From NCBI GenBank assembly GCA_037074615.1, contig CM073566.1, positions 11,178,001-11,242,000 of the forward strand: a stretch of DNA of 64,000 nt. Reading direction: 5' to 3'. The first letter of the stretch is position 1, and each line of letters begins with the position of its first letter. This document shows, in pieces, positions 47,852 through 59,993 of the stretch. The translations under genes and the position numbers were made by a program. The notes below the pieces were generated by a model, which made no database searches, was not told the origin of the DNA, and saw nothing but the letters and a program-made list of their open reading frames with translations. Origin of the DNA: Leucaena leucocephala. Its lineage: Eukaryota; Streptophyta; Magnoliopsida; Fabales; Fabaceae.

Positions 47852-47866
47852 TTAAGGGGGGTAGAA
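47852..47866 (+). promoter_or_regulatory. Polypurine tract of the gag-only element
   Basis: AAGGGGGGTAGAA two bases before the 3' LTR start TGTAACACCCC at 47869. Confidence 0.75.
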
Positions 47867-47868
47867 AT

Positions 47869-49942
47869 GTAACACCCCAATTTTCAGGCCAGAGACTTAG
47901 GAAGTAGCCTGAAATAGATATATCCCTTTGAGCAGAAGTCCCCGAAACATACAGAGGGTTTTTGGGACTAAACTGCAAATAAGTGAAAGTCCAGGGACTT
48001 ATATGTAAATAGTGAAAGTCTCTAGAGATATGATGGCCATTTATGCAAAGAAAGGGATTAAATTGCAAAAGAAAGAAAATGAAGAGACTTAAGTGCAAAT
48101 ATGAAAAGTATAAGGTTAAAAGGGAAAGGTAGACAAAAAGGTGGGGTCCTTAAGTGTAATTTTAGCCAAATAAAAAGGGACTTAAATGAAAAGAAGAAAA
48201 GTTCTTTGGGGCTAAATTGTAATTAAAGAAAGTCAGGCCGGAAGTGGTTTGGACTGTCCGAAAGTATTTTAGTCCTAGATTTCACCAGTAGATAGAGCAA
48301 GTGATGCTCGATAATCTGGCTTAATACAGGAATTTTTCAAGACTCCAGATAGCCAGAATTGATCTGATAGTCTAAAAGTTATAAAAATTCCTACCGGATA
48401 TCCTAGATTTTAGATCTAGGTGAGAAAATACAGGATGATGAGTCCTGATGGGGCGGATGTCAGGAAACTGACAAAATACCGATAGGAGGCCTGTAGAAAA
48501 AGATATTCACAAATTAGCAAATTCAGACGGGAGTGTGAGGCCTCTGGGGATCCGGTTGGGAGATTTATCGGTATTTAAAAAAGGACTGAATGAGTTCAGA
48601 TGACCTCAGTCAGATGACTGTTATGACCCACAGGGATGACTAAACGCAGTAGGCCAGTGTATCTGATAAAAGGACTCGGTGTCCGGAGATGTGTAGAAAC
48701 GGTGTATAACGGCGGAACTACTCGATGAACATTGACGGGAGAAGATTCCTCGTAATAGGTGCCATGAAGGTAATGGACCCTGAAAGGCCCAATAATGGCG
48801 CCATCAAAGGCCCAGTAAGGCCCTTGGACTGATAGGTGGGCCAGTGTCCAGCAGAACCTCGGAACAGTAGGAAATTACGAAAATGCCCTTGTGTTGTACT
48901 AAAGGGTAGTAGATGTATGAAGGGTGTTTTGGTCATTCTGGACAGGCACAGAAGGCAAGTCACATACAGATAAAGTTACTCAGGGTCAGTATATGCCCTG
49001 ACAGGGTATAGAAGGGTGTAAAATGACAATTTTACCCTTAAGGTTAAGATAGTGCAAGAAAGGGCACCCAGGGGTATTTTGGTAATTGGCCAAGGGATGT
49101 TTCTTGGGAATCAAGCCATCAGAGTACTTGAGCTTGATTAGGATCCAAGATAACATTCCCAAAGCCCAAAAACGTAGGCCCAGTGATATGTGGGAAAAAG
49201 TGGCATTAAAATACTATTTTAATGTTGTTTCAATAAAGTAAAGTTACTCGGTTGGCACGATAACCGAGGAGGTGATCAGATAAAGTCCTGGACTTATCTG
49301 GATAGCATTGGATGCCGTGAAAGGTGTCAGCAAGATGCCACATGGCGCCAGCATAGAGGAGGAAGAAAAAGTTGAGGACATGTGGCACGATCTCAGCCGT
49401 GTATTCCGGTGCAAGACTCTGGAACTATCTGGAACCGTTGAGTCAGCTGATGAGGTGTCCCAGAAGCTTGCAATTTCGCCATGTGACATATGAGGTGTCC
49501 CATGAGGTGGCCTTGGGATGATGTCATGAATGATGCAGTAAAAGGAATAAAGAAAAATAGGAAATTCCGAAAAAACCATACACATGGAGATATAAATTAT
49601 CAAAGTTGGGACCAGAATGCTGGATTCAGGAGAAAAATGCTGGATGAACAGTAAAGTAGAAATGTTGACTGATGTTGAATCGGTCAATGCATGGTCAACG
49701 AGTTCTTTTTTCCTAAAAGATAATTGAGTTAACTTCATGTAGCAATTGGAACCACTTCATTTCAATTTTTCTAGAATTAGTTATGATTTTTCAAAGTCTG
49801 GTCACTCATCTGGAATTTTCATAGTGAACAGTACTCGATAAGAGTAAAACTCCAGATTGAGAAATTGGACTTCAATGACCTTGAAAGTGGTTCTAAATGC
49901 TACCAAATGGTCCCTAAGACACATGAGAGTAAGGATGTTTCA
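47869..49942 (+). mobile_element. 3' LTR of the gag-only element, internally deleted
   Basis: It follows the 5' LTR closely to about 49577, then jumps to the sequence found at about 43997 of the 5' LTR. About 1.04 kb of LTR is missing, including the TATA box and the 77-bp block. The ends are intact. Confidence 0.92.
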
Positions 49943-49947
49943 CTATC

Positions 49948-51340
49948 GCTTCAGGTATTTATGTTATAGACATTCATCTCTCTACTTCCACTACATGGGT
50001 ATTAGATACTGCATGTGGTTCTCACATTTGTACAAATATGCAGGGCCTAAAGGACAGTAGAAAGTTGATGAAGGGCAAAGTTTACCTACGAGTTGGAAAC
50101 AGAGCAAGGGTTGCTGCTTTAGCTGTAGGCACTTATGAATTAGTTCTGCCCACTGGGCTTTTGTTAGTTTTGAACAATTGCTATTATGTTCCTGCTTTGA
50201 GTAGTAACATTGTTTCTCTTTCTTATTTGGATAAGGAAGGTTTTCACTTCCATTGCTGGGAATGGTAGATGTTCCATTTATCGTAATGATATTTTCTATG
50301 CTTATGTGATTTGCATGTTGATAATTACATATTAAAATTGGAACAACCCAATCATGGAAATATCTATAACATAACCGCCAAAAGGGTCAAACCAAATGAT
50401 TTGAATCCGACATACCTCTGGCATTATCGTCTGGGCCACATAAGTGAGAAACGTATTTCTAAACTCCATCAAGATGGATTTCTCAACTCATTTGATTTTA
50501 AATCATATGATACTTGCGAGTCTTGTTTGTTAGGTAAGATGACAAAGTCACCTTTCATTGGGCACAGTGAGAGGGCCACTGATTTGTTGGGCCTCATACA
50601 TACAGATATGTGTGGACTGATGAATACAAATGCTAGAGGAGGTTATTCGTACTTCATCACATTCATAGATGATTTTAGTAGATATGGCTACGTCTATCTA
50701 ATGAAACAAAAATTCGAATCTTTTGAAATGCTCAAGATATTTCAAAATGAAGTACAAAAACCAGCTTGGCAAAACAATTAAAGCCCTTCGATCTGATCGA
50801 GGTGGTGAATATTTGAGCCAAGAGTTTATCGATCATCTTAGGAATTGTGGGATAGTCTCACAATTGACTCCTCCAAGAACACCATAATGGAATAGCATTT
50901 CTAAACGGAGGAATCGAACACTATTAGATATGGTTCGATCCATGATGAGTCGAACAGATCTTCCACCATCATTTTGGGGCCATACCCTAGAGACAGGTGC
51001 TTTCACACTGAATCGTGTTCTATCTAAGACAGTTGAAAAGACTCCATATGAGATATGGACTGGGAGGAAACCTAGTTTGTATTTTCTCAAGATTTGGGGA
51101 TGTGAGGTCTATTTTAAGCAACAAGCCTCAGATAAATTAGCGCCCAAATCTTCAAAGTGCCTCTTTGTGGGATATCCTAAGGAAACCAAGGGATATTATG
51201 TCTACAACTCCACTGATAACAAAGTGTTTGTTGTCAGAAATGGTATCTTTCTAGAATGAGAATTTATCTCTAAAAGAACCAGTGGGAGTAAGGTACACCT
51301 CGAAGAAGTTTGAGAGCCACAAGACACCATAGAACCACAG
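49948..51340 (+). pseudogene. Protease and integrase of the Copia element
   Basis: Coding resumes after the inserted element. The protease active-site region (VLDTACGSH) is at about 49998-50024, then VGTYELVLPTG and LNNCYYVPALS. The GAG-pre-integrase domain has WHYRLGHISEKRISKLH and CESCLLGKM. The integrase core has Asp in LIHTDMCG (50605-50607) and Asp in LRSDRGGEY (50795-50797). The Glu expected 36 codons further is Lys (AAA, 50903-50905), so the catalytic triad is lost. FLKIWGCEVYFK and VGYPKETKGYY follow. Several stops and shifts (for example near 50268 and 50760) break the frame. Integrase would insert the DNA copy into the genome. Confidence 0.9.
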
Positions 51341-53068
51341 ATGGAAAATAGAGAAGACTCACAAGAAGTTGTTGAGACTCCTCTAGTCACGCAAGGCCCA
51401 CGACGATCTAATAGGGAACGACTTCAGCCTCAGAGATATGGATTTATGATTTCTGACAATCATGATGTGTTGCTCATTGAGCATAATGAGCTAACCACCT
51501 ATCGAGAAGCTATAAAGGGACCAAACTCTAAGAAATGACTTAGTGCCATGAAGTCTGAGATACAATCCATGTACGACAATAAGGTATGGACCTTAGTCGA
51601 CCCGCCTGAAGGTGTAAAAACTGTCGGGTGCAAGTGGGGTTTTAAAGAGAAAACCGACATGGATGGCAATGTAAATGTCTTCAAGGCACGACTAGTTGCA
51701 AAAGGATTTACTCAAACTCATGGTGTGGACTATGATGAGACCTTTTCCCCAGTTGCAATGGCCAAATCAATAAGAATCTCCTTGCCATTGCAGCATATTA
51801 TGACTATGAAATATGGCAGATGGACATCAAGACAGCCTTCCTTAATGGAAAGCTCCTTGAGGATGTGTACATGACACAACCTGAAGGGTTTGTGCGTTTC
51901 GAGGACTCTGGCAAGTGTGCAAGCTTCAAAGGTTCATTTATGGACTGAAGCAAGCATCTCAGAGTTGGAATCATTGTTTTGATGAAGTAGTCAAAGATTT
52001 TGGATTTCTTCAAAATATTGATGAACCTTGTGTGTACAAGAAGGTTAGTGGGAGCACAGTTGTGTTTTTGGCACTCTATGTCGATGACATCCTACTTATT
52101 GGGAATGGCATTCCTACCTTGCAGATTGTCAAGTCTTGGTTAGGAAAGTCATTCTCGATGAAAAACTTGGTTGAAGCCACCTACATCCTAGGAATTAGGA
52201 TCTATAGAGATAGATCTAAAAGACTTCTAAGACTCAGTCAGAGCACATATATAGACAAGATACTGCATAGGTTTAGTATGCACGAATCAAAGAGGGGCTT
52301 CATACCCATGTCTCATGGTATTCACCTCAGCAAGGATTTGTGTCCTAGTACACCTGATCAGCGAGGTCGCATGAGTAAGGTTCCATATGCCTCTGCCATA
52401 GGATCTATCATGTACGCCATGTTATGTACTCGACCGGATGTCTCGTTTGCCTTAAGTATGACTAGTAGATATCAACAGGACCCCGGTGAGGGCCATTGGA
52501 CTGCTGTCAAGAATATCCTTAAGTACTTAAGAAGGACTAAGGACTTATTCTTGGTTTATGGTGGATTAGATGACGAGCTCTGTGTAACTAGTTACACAGA
52601 TGCAAGTTTCCAAACTGACCAGGACGACCAAAAATCGCAATCTGGATACATATTCCTCCTGAATAATGGAGCAGTAAGCTGGAAGAACTCTAAGCAGAGC
52701 ACCGTAGCATATTTTAAAACGGAAGCTGAGTATATAGCAACATCTGATGTAGCTAAGGAGGCATTTGGATCAGGAAGTTCATTACTGAACTAGGGATGAT
52801 ACCTACCATCTCAGATCCGATAACTTTGTTCTGTGACAATAGTGGTGCCATCGCATAGGCCAAAGAGCCTAGGTCACATCAAAGGACCAATCATATACTC
52901 AGGCGATTTCATCTCATCAGAGAAATCAATGATAGAGGTTATATAAAAATATGTAAGGTAGCAGGGGAAGACAACGTTGCTGATCCTCTAACAAAGCCGC
53001 TTGTGTAAGCAAAACATGAGTGTCATGTTAGGTCAATGGGAATTAGGCAAATTAATGATTGTACCTAG
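51341..53068 (+). pseudogene. Reverse transcriptase and RNase H of the Copia element
   Basis: The block begins with RRSNRERLQPQRYGFM, then the reverse-transcriptase start VWTLVDPPEGVKTVGCKWGF, FKARLVAKGFTQTHGVDYDE and FSPVA. A frame change near 51780-51910 breaks the next motif (normally DVKTAFLNG). LQRFIYGLKQASQSWN follows and the catalytic YVDD is at 52077-52088. YLGIRIY-like, VPYASAIGSIMYAMLCTRPD and YTDASFQTDQDD lead into RNase H, with KTEAEYIATSDVAKEA; after a frameshift near 52770 come LFCDNSGAIA and EDNVADPLTKPL, the family's C-terminus. The LTR follows after a purine tract at 53073. The 292-codon stretch 51915-52793 is the longest open frame of the window. Confidence 0.92.
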
Positions 53069-53072
53069 TGCA

Positions 53073-53082
53073 AGTGGGAGGA
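53073..53082 (+). promoter_or_regulatory. Polypurine tract of the Copia element
   Basis: AGTGGGAGGA immediately before the 3' LTR start TATTGGAAAT (TGTTGGAAAT in the 5' LTR). Confidence 0.75.
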
Positions 53083-55499
53083 TATTGGAAATTGTGCCCT
53101 AGGGGCCAATCATTTTCTTATAAACATTATTATTTTATAAATTTATTAATCATGTTATCACATTATTTGCATGTTTACTGTGATGACTATCCTTGGATAA
53201 CTAATGATCTTATCCTAAATATCCCTGGTCGGTCATCTATACGGGAGCAGAGATGAAATAAGACCAGTATGACTTTGAAGATATATAGAGATATAAATCA
53301 AAATCATAGGCACATGTAAGAGTACAGGGTGTTGACCGACCCTCTATGAGAGAGATGTATGGGTCAAGTCATAAGCTTCTCTCATATACAAATCATGTCA
53401 CTATGCCCTTTGACCTGAGATCATCATGGATTCCTACATGACAAACGCTCAGCTTTGACCTAGTCAAAAGTCACTTTTGACCGAGTGATCATAAAGGCTA
53501 TGTTCGGGCTCAGTGTTTTTCATGCGGAGGAATATGAATGGTCAAGATGAAATTTGTCCCTCACATTCGTAGAGAGATATTACTGGGACCCTCGATGAGT
53601 GAGTCTGAGAAATGTATGGCCATACTGTAATGGAAAGGTAGTTCCATTTCTATAGTCAGACTACTCAGGGATCGAGAAAGTAACGGTCAGGAACAGGAGG
53701 ATGACGTTCTCCATGCCTCATCCATGACCGAAATATCGTGTGACAAAAGGGACATGATGTGGTTGTATGAAAGGTTACATCGTTTATCGATCCTCATATG
53801 ATTTGGGTAGTCATAATATCTTGCTAGAGACCGCTTACGACTTGTGGGTCAGTATAGTAACTGGCACACTGCCAACATCATATGGGCCTACAGGGTCGCA
53901 CACAAAATAGCCCAACTCGAGCTGTGATGTCCAGGTTTATTGAATCTAAGACAAGTCTTGATTCAATGAATAATCTAGGGTGGATTTATATATTTTATAT
54001 ATATTATATATAATATAAGAGATATTTGTAAGATTTAATTTATGAGGATAAATTAAATATCTATCACTTTTTGAATTTGAATTTAAATTGATATGATCTA
54101 TTTGAATTTGAAATTTAAATTGATAAGATATCTCAAATTTGATTTATGAGAATAAATCAAATATAATTCCGTCTTATCTTTATTTTAAATTAAATAAATA
54201 GGTAAAATAAATTTGTGGGACGGATTTAATAAAAACCATATTTATTTAATTAGTTTCTTATCAAATTATGCAATATATGATATTGTATTAATTTTAGAAT
54301 TAATATAAGATTAATTCTGAAGCCCGACCCCATAAGAAGCCCGATATCATCCTATATATTTGACATTAGGGGCTAGGGTTTTCTACACACGAGACAAAAG
54401 GAGCAAGGAGAGTGCAAAAGGTTTGTAGATAAGAAACTGCCAAAATAGAGACGGTGAGGATGGATTCTTGAGAAAGCCCTAGAGGGACAAGAGGCGCTAG
54501 CACGTCATTTGTGGTTGGAATGCTATTTGTGTGGATACCGGTAGAGGAAGCCAATATGAGTTGTCGACTTCTTGCGATCGAGAAAAGAGCACCAGGTACG
54601 ACGAAGTTGTAACATCCCTAATTTTTTGTACTGAGTTGTATGTACAGATTGAATGAAATATATATGAGATTTATCAGGAAAAGATGTGGCCATTTATGTA
54701 AAGAAAGGGATTAAATTGGAAGAGGAAGAAAGTGTAAGATCTAAAGTGCAAAATTACGAAAATACCACTGTGATGCCCTAGAAGTAAATGGAGGGCATTT
54801 TGGCCATTTCATTCAAGGGATGGATATCAGATGAAGTTTGATAGTAAATTATTATAATTAATATGAGAATTTATGGAGTTGACAGAAGTCAAAAAGGAGT
54901 CCTGTAGAATTAATTATGGAATTTACGGTGAAAAAGGACACCGATAAAAGGTTAAAGGAAACATATATAATTTTTAACAGGACTTCTGGGTCTCAGAAAA
55001 TTATGAAACTTTGTAGAGAATTCATTTTATATTAGAATGAATTTCTAAAAATTTTAGAACAATTAAAAGAGGTGTTTAGCATTTATGCTAAGATCAGGGT
55101 AATTTACGGATATCGGTATGAGGAAAGTACATTGGGATTTGTGCCAATTAGCTATTGGACCTAAAAGAGGCCCAAAATTTCGTCCTAGGCCAGCCCAATA
55201 AGGCCCAAAAGTTATCTTGGAGCCCAAGTCCAATAATGAATAATTTATGGATTTTTGAAAAGAAAGAAAAAGAGAATAAAGTAAGAATTAGGTGTTGCAC
55301 ATGGTGGGACCCACAAGGACTTCAAAATGGCACCCAAAAAGAGGAAGGGTTAGGTGTACCAAGTGAGGCCATGCTAGTGATGTCATGGTGGTAAGGTCTT
55401 GAGTGAAAAGTGAAAAGATATTCCAAGATCAAACCTTTAACCATTAGATCAAATAGTTTCCAAAGTGATCTTGGCCTTCAAATGGCACATGACTTTTGC

Positions 55500-55507
55500 T
55501 ATAAATA
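55500..55507 (+). promoter_or_regulatory. LTR TATA box, solo LTR
   Basis: TATAAATACCCCCCC. Confidence 0.7.
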
Positions 55508-57669
55508 CCCCCCCTTTCCATTCATTCTTCACACCCAAGAGCTCATTTAGAAAGAGAAGTGAGTTCTAGAGAAAGAAAGTGGAAGAAAGCAAGGAAGAAG
55601 CAAGGGTCTTGAAGGAGCAAGTAAGGTAAGTTGTCTCCTTGCTTCTACCTTTTGTTCTTATGGTTTGTGTTTGAGTTTAAGTGATTTTTTAGGCTTAAAT
55701 CTTGGGGGGATGCTGCTGGAAATTTTGTGTATATGTGAAAGGAATATGAGTTTTAGGTCATAGATAGTTAAGACAAGCTTAAACAAGTTAGTTATATGCT
55801 TGGTTGTGAAGTAAGTTGATGTTCTTGACTTTACCATTTCGGGTTGCGCTGTTCATACACTGTTCATGATAGAAGGAAATGGAATTTCAATGATTTAATG
55901 CTTCCATTGAGTTTATATGATGATTTTGTGTAGGATTGGAAAGGTTTTGAACCTTGGAAACCATTGGAATTAAAGTTATAATGTTGAAAATTCCTCACGG
56001 TACTGTTCACTCGCGTGAACAGTGATTTGATTTTCATGATTTTGATGCTTCCAATGGTCTTAAAATGAGATTTTGTGTGGGGGAAAAGTGGAGGAACAAG
56101 TATGGGAAGCATTGGAATCAAAATGAGAATTTTTGGAAGATTTATGTATGCTTTTCCAAATCTGTACATAACAGTGTATTGTTACTAGAATTTGGTTATT
56201 TTGAGTTCATAAATGGATTCAAAAGGTGAAATTGTGTAGGGTAAGGTCAAGACATCAATTGGTTCAAAGGCCAAGTTAATTGGCAAAGATTAAAGAAAGT
56301 TATGTTAGTTAAAGCAAGTTAAAGGTTCAAGAGAGGTAGTCTTGAGTAGTGTTTGAGTTCATGGTCTTAATGGATTATGTAATGAATATGAATGTATTTA
56401 GGACCTTGAAACCTCTAAGAAGGTGTTGGGGAATGATTGACCAAAAAGCTTCATGATTGGAAAGGTTGGGAAGCAAGTGCAAGCATAAGAAAGAAAGCTT
56501 AAATCCAAGGTAGTGGACTTACCCTAAACTTGTATGTATGTAATGTATGCTTGATTGTGCTATGGCTTGGTTGAATTGTATATATATGGTAGATGATTGA
56601 AGCTCTGTTATTTTATGATTTCTTTGGCCAATTATATTTCATATGATACATGGAAGCATGCTCATCACACTATGATAACACTTTCACAAGCAAGCACAAG
56701 TCTTTACATTAATACATGCATTGTTTGGTATTGTTTGCTACTGAGATTCCCCCGAATCTCACCCCCCATAACTATGCTCTAGGTGCTGGATCATCTCAAG
56801 GCAAGAGGGTAAATGTTGATGGATGACTGTATATAACTTAAAGAGTGTGCACTTTCATTACAAGACGATGTTTTGGTGTGTATGATGCATGCTACTCATA
56901 AATCCGATTTGAGGTAGTATACTTCCAACAATAGTTTAGGTGAATTATCTGATGAGTTTTCATATGAAATTTGGCATGAACATATTTAAGATCTATATCT
57001 TTAAATGGACACCAAGAACGCGTCATTTGGTCAAGAATTCGAATTGTTATGATTTTTCAAAGTCGGGATTTAAAATCTGGATAAGATAATACGACTACTC
57101 AGAGGCAGTGAGGTTCATGCGCTAATTTCATATAGTAAATGAATGAGTTTTTCCATGAAATTTTGTGATCTTACAGTACACATATGGAGATTTAAATACA
57201 TAGGTAATTCAACTCAATTGGATAAGTATAAAAGGAGAAATGAATTTTTGAAAATGGGGCATGGAAACTGGAATTTCCAGATTTACCAAATGAACAGTAA
57301 ATTTCAACGAATAAACTGATTTGATATGGACAAGGAAACCTCATTTTCATATTTTTCTCTTATATTTATATGAAATATATTTCATTATAAATTTGAATCA
57401 CCTCAATATGATTTTTCTAGATTTAATTATGAATTTCCAAAGTTCAGGCTGTAATCTGGAATTACCCAGTAAACAGTGACAGTGAACAGTACCGAAAGCC
57501 CAACTCTTGGAAATTCATATTTTTGAGGCTAAGAGGTATTCCAATAATCTAAGATAATTCCAATTGAGTATATGGAAGGTTAAGGTTAAGGTCAAGTTTT
57601 TAAGGTTAAGATTTTAAAGATATTTACTAGAAAATCCCGTTGTGCTGGTAGACTATACAGAGTATTGTG

Positions 57670-57746
57670 TATGTAGGTGCTGTCTAAGGAGGCTGGAAGT
57701 GAGTGGACCTAGCTGGTTCATCCAGTCTTTCCTGGGTACTTACGTA
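57670..57746 (+). other. Conserved 77-bp LTR block, copy 7
   Basis: TATGTAGGTGC and GTACTTACGTA still pair at all 11 positions because the changes create G-U pairs. Confidence 0.7.
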
Positions 57747-57881
57747 GAATGGTAGTTCTCATGGGGAATTACCGAATCAGTATAGTTATTTTCTACCAGA
57801 ATTTGTTTTAGAGAGATATAATCCAATTGAGAGTGCTATAGCAAGAGTACTTTGAGAGATATAAAGGAGGATGTTTCAAAA

Positions 57882-58137
57882 GTCGCGACCAGTTGACACA
57901 TATGTCGCTACTAAATTGGCATCTGAACGTCAGAAATCTGAAAAGAGACGACAGGTCATGACTAGAAGCAGAGGAAGTCGTGACTGACAACTCCAGAGGC
58001 TACAGGTCGCGACTAGGAGCAGAGGAAGTCGCGACTGACAACTCCAGAGGCTACAGGTCGTGACTAGAAGCTAAGGAGGTCGCGACTGAAAACTCCAGAG
58101 GAGAAGAGTCACGACTAGTGGATACTGAGGTCATGAC
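57882..58137 (+). repeat. 51-bp tandem repeats carrying GTCGCGAC pairs, Copia 3' LTR
   Basis: Units start at 57955, 58006, 58057 and 58108, again exactly 51 bp apart, one unit fewer than in the 5' LTR. Confidence 0.9.
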
Positions 58138-58265
58138 CACAGCTCGAATACCGAAGGTAACACTTCTTTCTCCTTGACTTAAACACATTCGGTAGATCCT
58201 GGCATGGAATGGAAAAAATTTTAAAGTTAATTTTCGTTGCGTGTCTTCCAATTCCCTTCATCTGC

Positions 58266-59938
58266 AGGATCAGAAAGAGCTGAATATGAGATAGCGACAA
58301 TGGATGGAATTATTAAAAGATTATGACTTCCAAATTAAATACCATCCAGGAAAAGCCAATGTAGTGGCCGATGCTCTGAGCAAAAAAGTGATGCAGGTGG
58401 CATATCTGATGATTACAGAATTAAAGTTGATAGAAGATGTGCGAGATTGGAGCCCTTTGTATCAAATGCAAGTGACAGAAAGTTCCTACAGAGGAGTACA
58501 TGTCAAAGCTTGCATGGAAGATGACATAAAAGAGGTTCAAGAACATGATAAGCTCGCAATGATTTTTAAGGATAAGCTGGAGAGAGGGCAAACTAAGAAT
58601 TTTGAGATTTCCTCAGATGGATTATTGCAGTTTAGAGGAAGACCCTATATCCCTAATGCTAGGGGATTAAGGGAGAAGATTCTGGATGAAGCACACAAAA
58701 GCTGATATACAGTGTATCCAGGTTTGACCAAGATGTACCATGATGTTAAGAGATTGTTTTGGTGGCCAGGACTGAAGAAAGATGTTGTGGCTTATGTGTC
58801 TAAGTGCTTATCATGCCAGAAAGTAAAAATTGAGCACCAGAAGCCAACAGGAACACTGCAACCTCTAGATATCCCCGAATGGAAATGGGATAGTATTGCC
58901 ATAGACTTTGTGGAAGGACTACCCATGACCCCAAGTAAACATGATGCAATATGGGTGGTGATTGATCGATTGACGAAGTCAGCTCAATTCCTAGCAATAA
59001 ATAAAAGAGATTCTCTTGAGAAGATGGCAAAGTTATACATAAAGGAAATTGTTACACTTCATGGTATCCCAAGCAGCATTGTGTCTGACAGAGACCCTCG
59101 ATTTACATCTAATTTATGGAGGGCTTTGCAACAAGAGATGGGCACTACTCTCAGATTCAGCACGGCTTATCATCCTCAGAAAGATGGTCAGTCTGAGAGA
59201 ACAATCCAGACATTAGAGGATATGTTGAGAGCATGTGTCTTGGACTTCAAAGGCAGTTGGGATACTCATCTACCATTAATAGAATTTGCATACAATAATA
59301 GCTATCAAGCTAGTATTCAAATGGCCCCATTCGAAGCTCTTTATGGACGTAAGTATAGATCTCCTTTATGCTGGCTTGAGTTGAGCGAGAGAAGAATGTA
59401 TGGTCCTGACATAGTGGATCAGACCGCCGAACAAATTGCAATGATCAGAAAATGATTGTTGACTGCTCAAAGTCGACAGAAAAGTTATGCAGATGTCAGA
59501 CAAAAGCTGTTGGAGTTTGAAGAAGGAGAGCATGTATTTCTTAAGTTAACTCCAACTACGGGAGCCGGGCGATCAATCAAGGTGAAGAAATTGCATCCTA
59601 GATACATCGGACCATTTTAGATTCTCTCAAAGATAGGATCAGTGGCCTACAAGTTGGCACTTCCTCCAAATCTCAGCCAGATACATGATGTATTCCATGT
59701 TTCCCAGCTAAAGAAGTATGTTCCAGATCCAACGCATGTAATTGAGCAAGATGAAGTTGCGTTGCAAGATGACTTGACCTATGAAGTTGGACCAGTAGAA
59801 ATACTTGATCGAAAGGTCAAGCAGCTACGAAATAAACAAATTCCTATAGTCAAAGTGATCTGGAAAGGCCTAACAGAGAATGAAGCTACCTGGGAAACAG
59901 AAGAAAAGATGAGGGAAATGTACCCTTATTTGTTTTAA
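58266..59938 (+). pseudogene. RNase H end, integrase and chromodomain of the Tekay-like element
   Basis: This continues the frame cut at 33899. QDQKELNM and WMELLKDYDFQIKYHPGKAN complete RNase H, with VVADALSKK at its end. The integrase zinc finger has an H-H-C-C pattern ending CLSCQKVK. The core has Asp in IAIDFVEGLP (58904-58906), Asp in VSDRDPRF (59087-59089) and Glu in QSERTIQ (59195-59197), 36 codons apart as expected. After YNNSYQASIQMAPFEALYG and KLHPRYIGPF comes the chromodomain (about 59790-59935): PVEILDRKVKQLRNK, VKVIWKGL, EATWETEEKM. This domain marks chromoviruses and in relatives steers integration to certain chromatin. Stops at 58291, 58703, 59453 and 59618 break it; most fit CGA-to-TGA or CAG-to-TAG. 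Confidence 0.94.
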
Positions 59939-59982
59939 TAGAGTGTAGATATTGTAAATTTTGAGGAGAAATTTATTTTAAC

Positions 59983-59993
59983 AGGGAGAGAAA
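59983..59993 (+). promoter_or_regulatory. Polypurine tract of the Tekay-like element
   Basis: AGGGAGAGAAA directly before the 3' LTR. Confidence 0.8.

Larger units (their letters stand above)
45724..47868 (+). other. Non-coding 3' region of the gag-only element
   Basis: No reading frame with recognisable domains. It is purine-rich, contains a cluster of CAGTTAGA repeats (46518-46969), and ends with a stretch (about 47831-47860) that also precedes the 3' LTR of the Tekay-like element in similar form. Confidence 0.7.
37903..49942 (+). mobile_element. Gag-only Gypsy element nested in Copia (TSD CTATC)
   Basis: It starts TGTAACACCCC and ends GGATGTTTCA. Perfect CTATC duplications are at 37898-37902 and 49943-49947. 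The 5' LTR is 37903-44359 (about 3.1 kb without the inserted solo LTR). The PBS, gag and polypurine tract are present, but the 2.1 kb between gag and the 3' LTR have no protease, reverse transcriptase or integrase. This is the layout of a terminal-repeat retrotransposon with GAG domain (TR-GAG), a non-autonomous class. Gag, PBS and 3' end are close to those of the Tekay-like element, its likely helper. Confidence 0.92.
54608..57878 (+). mobile_element. Solo LTR of Tekay type (TSD GAAGT/AAAGT)
   Basis: It starts TGTAACATCCC and ends GGATGTTTCA. Flanks are GAAGT (54603-54607) and AAAGT (57879-57883), one base apart. The insertion point lies inside the first GTCGCGAC of the Copia array. It contains a TATA box (55500), a splice-donor-like AAGGTAAGTT (55625) and the 77-bp block. 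Confidence 0.92.
33900..58260 (+). mobile_element. Ty1/Copia element nested in the Tekay RNase H (TSD TCTGC)
   Basis: LTRs lie at 33900-35843 (1944 bp) and 53083-58260 (about 1.9 kb without its inserted solo LTR). Perfect TCTGC duplications are at 33895-33899 and 58261-58265. The PBS is at 35845 and the polypurine tract at 53073. The coding order gag, protease, integrase, reverse transcriptase, RNase H is that of Copia. The gag-only element at 37903-49942 splits it just after the gag zinc knuckle. The lineage cannot be fixed safely by eye; the gag start resembles many Tork-like plant elements. All frames are broken. Confidence 0.95.
53083..58260 (+). mobile_element. 3' LTR of the Copia element, split by a solo LTR
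   Basis: LTR proper 53083-54607 plus 57884-58260. It has four 51-bp units where the 5' LTR has five. A Tekay-type solo LTR lies at 54608-57878. Confidence 0.95.

Noticed and set aside
49244..49738. 164-codon minus-strand ORF
   Set aside because: It is antisense to the 3' LTR of the gag-only element and spans its deletion junction, so it cannot be an old gene.
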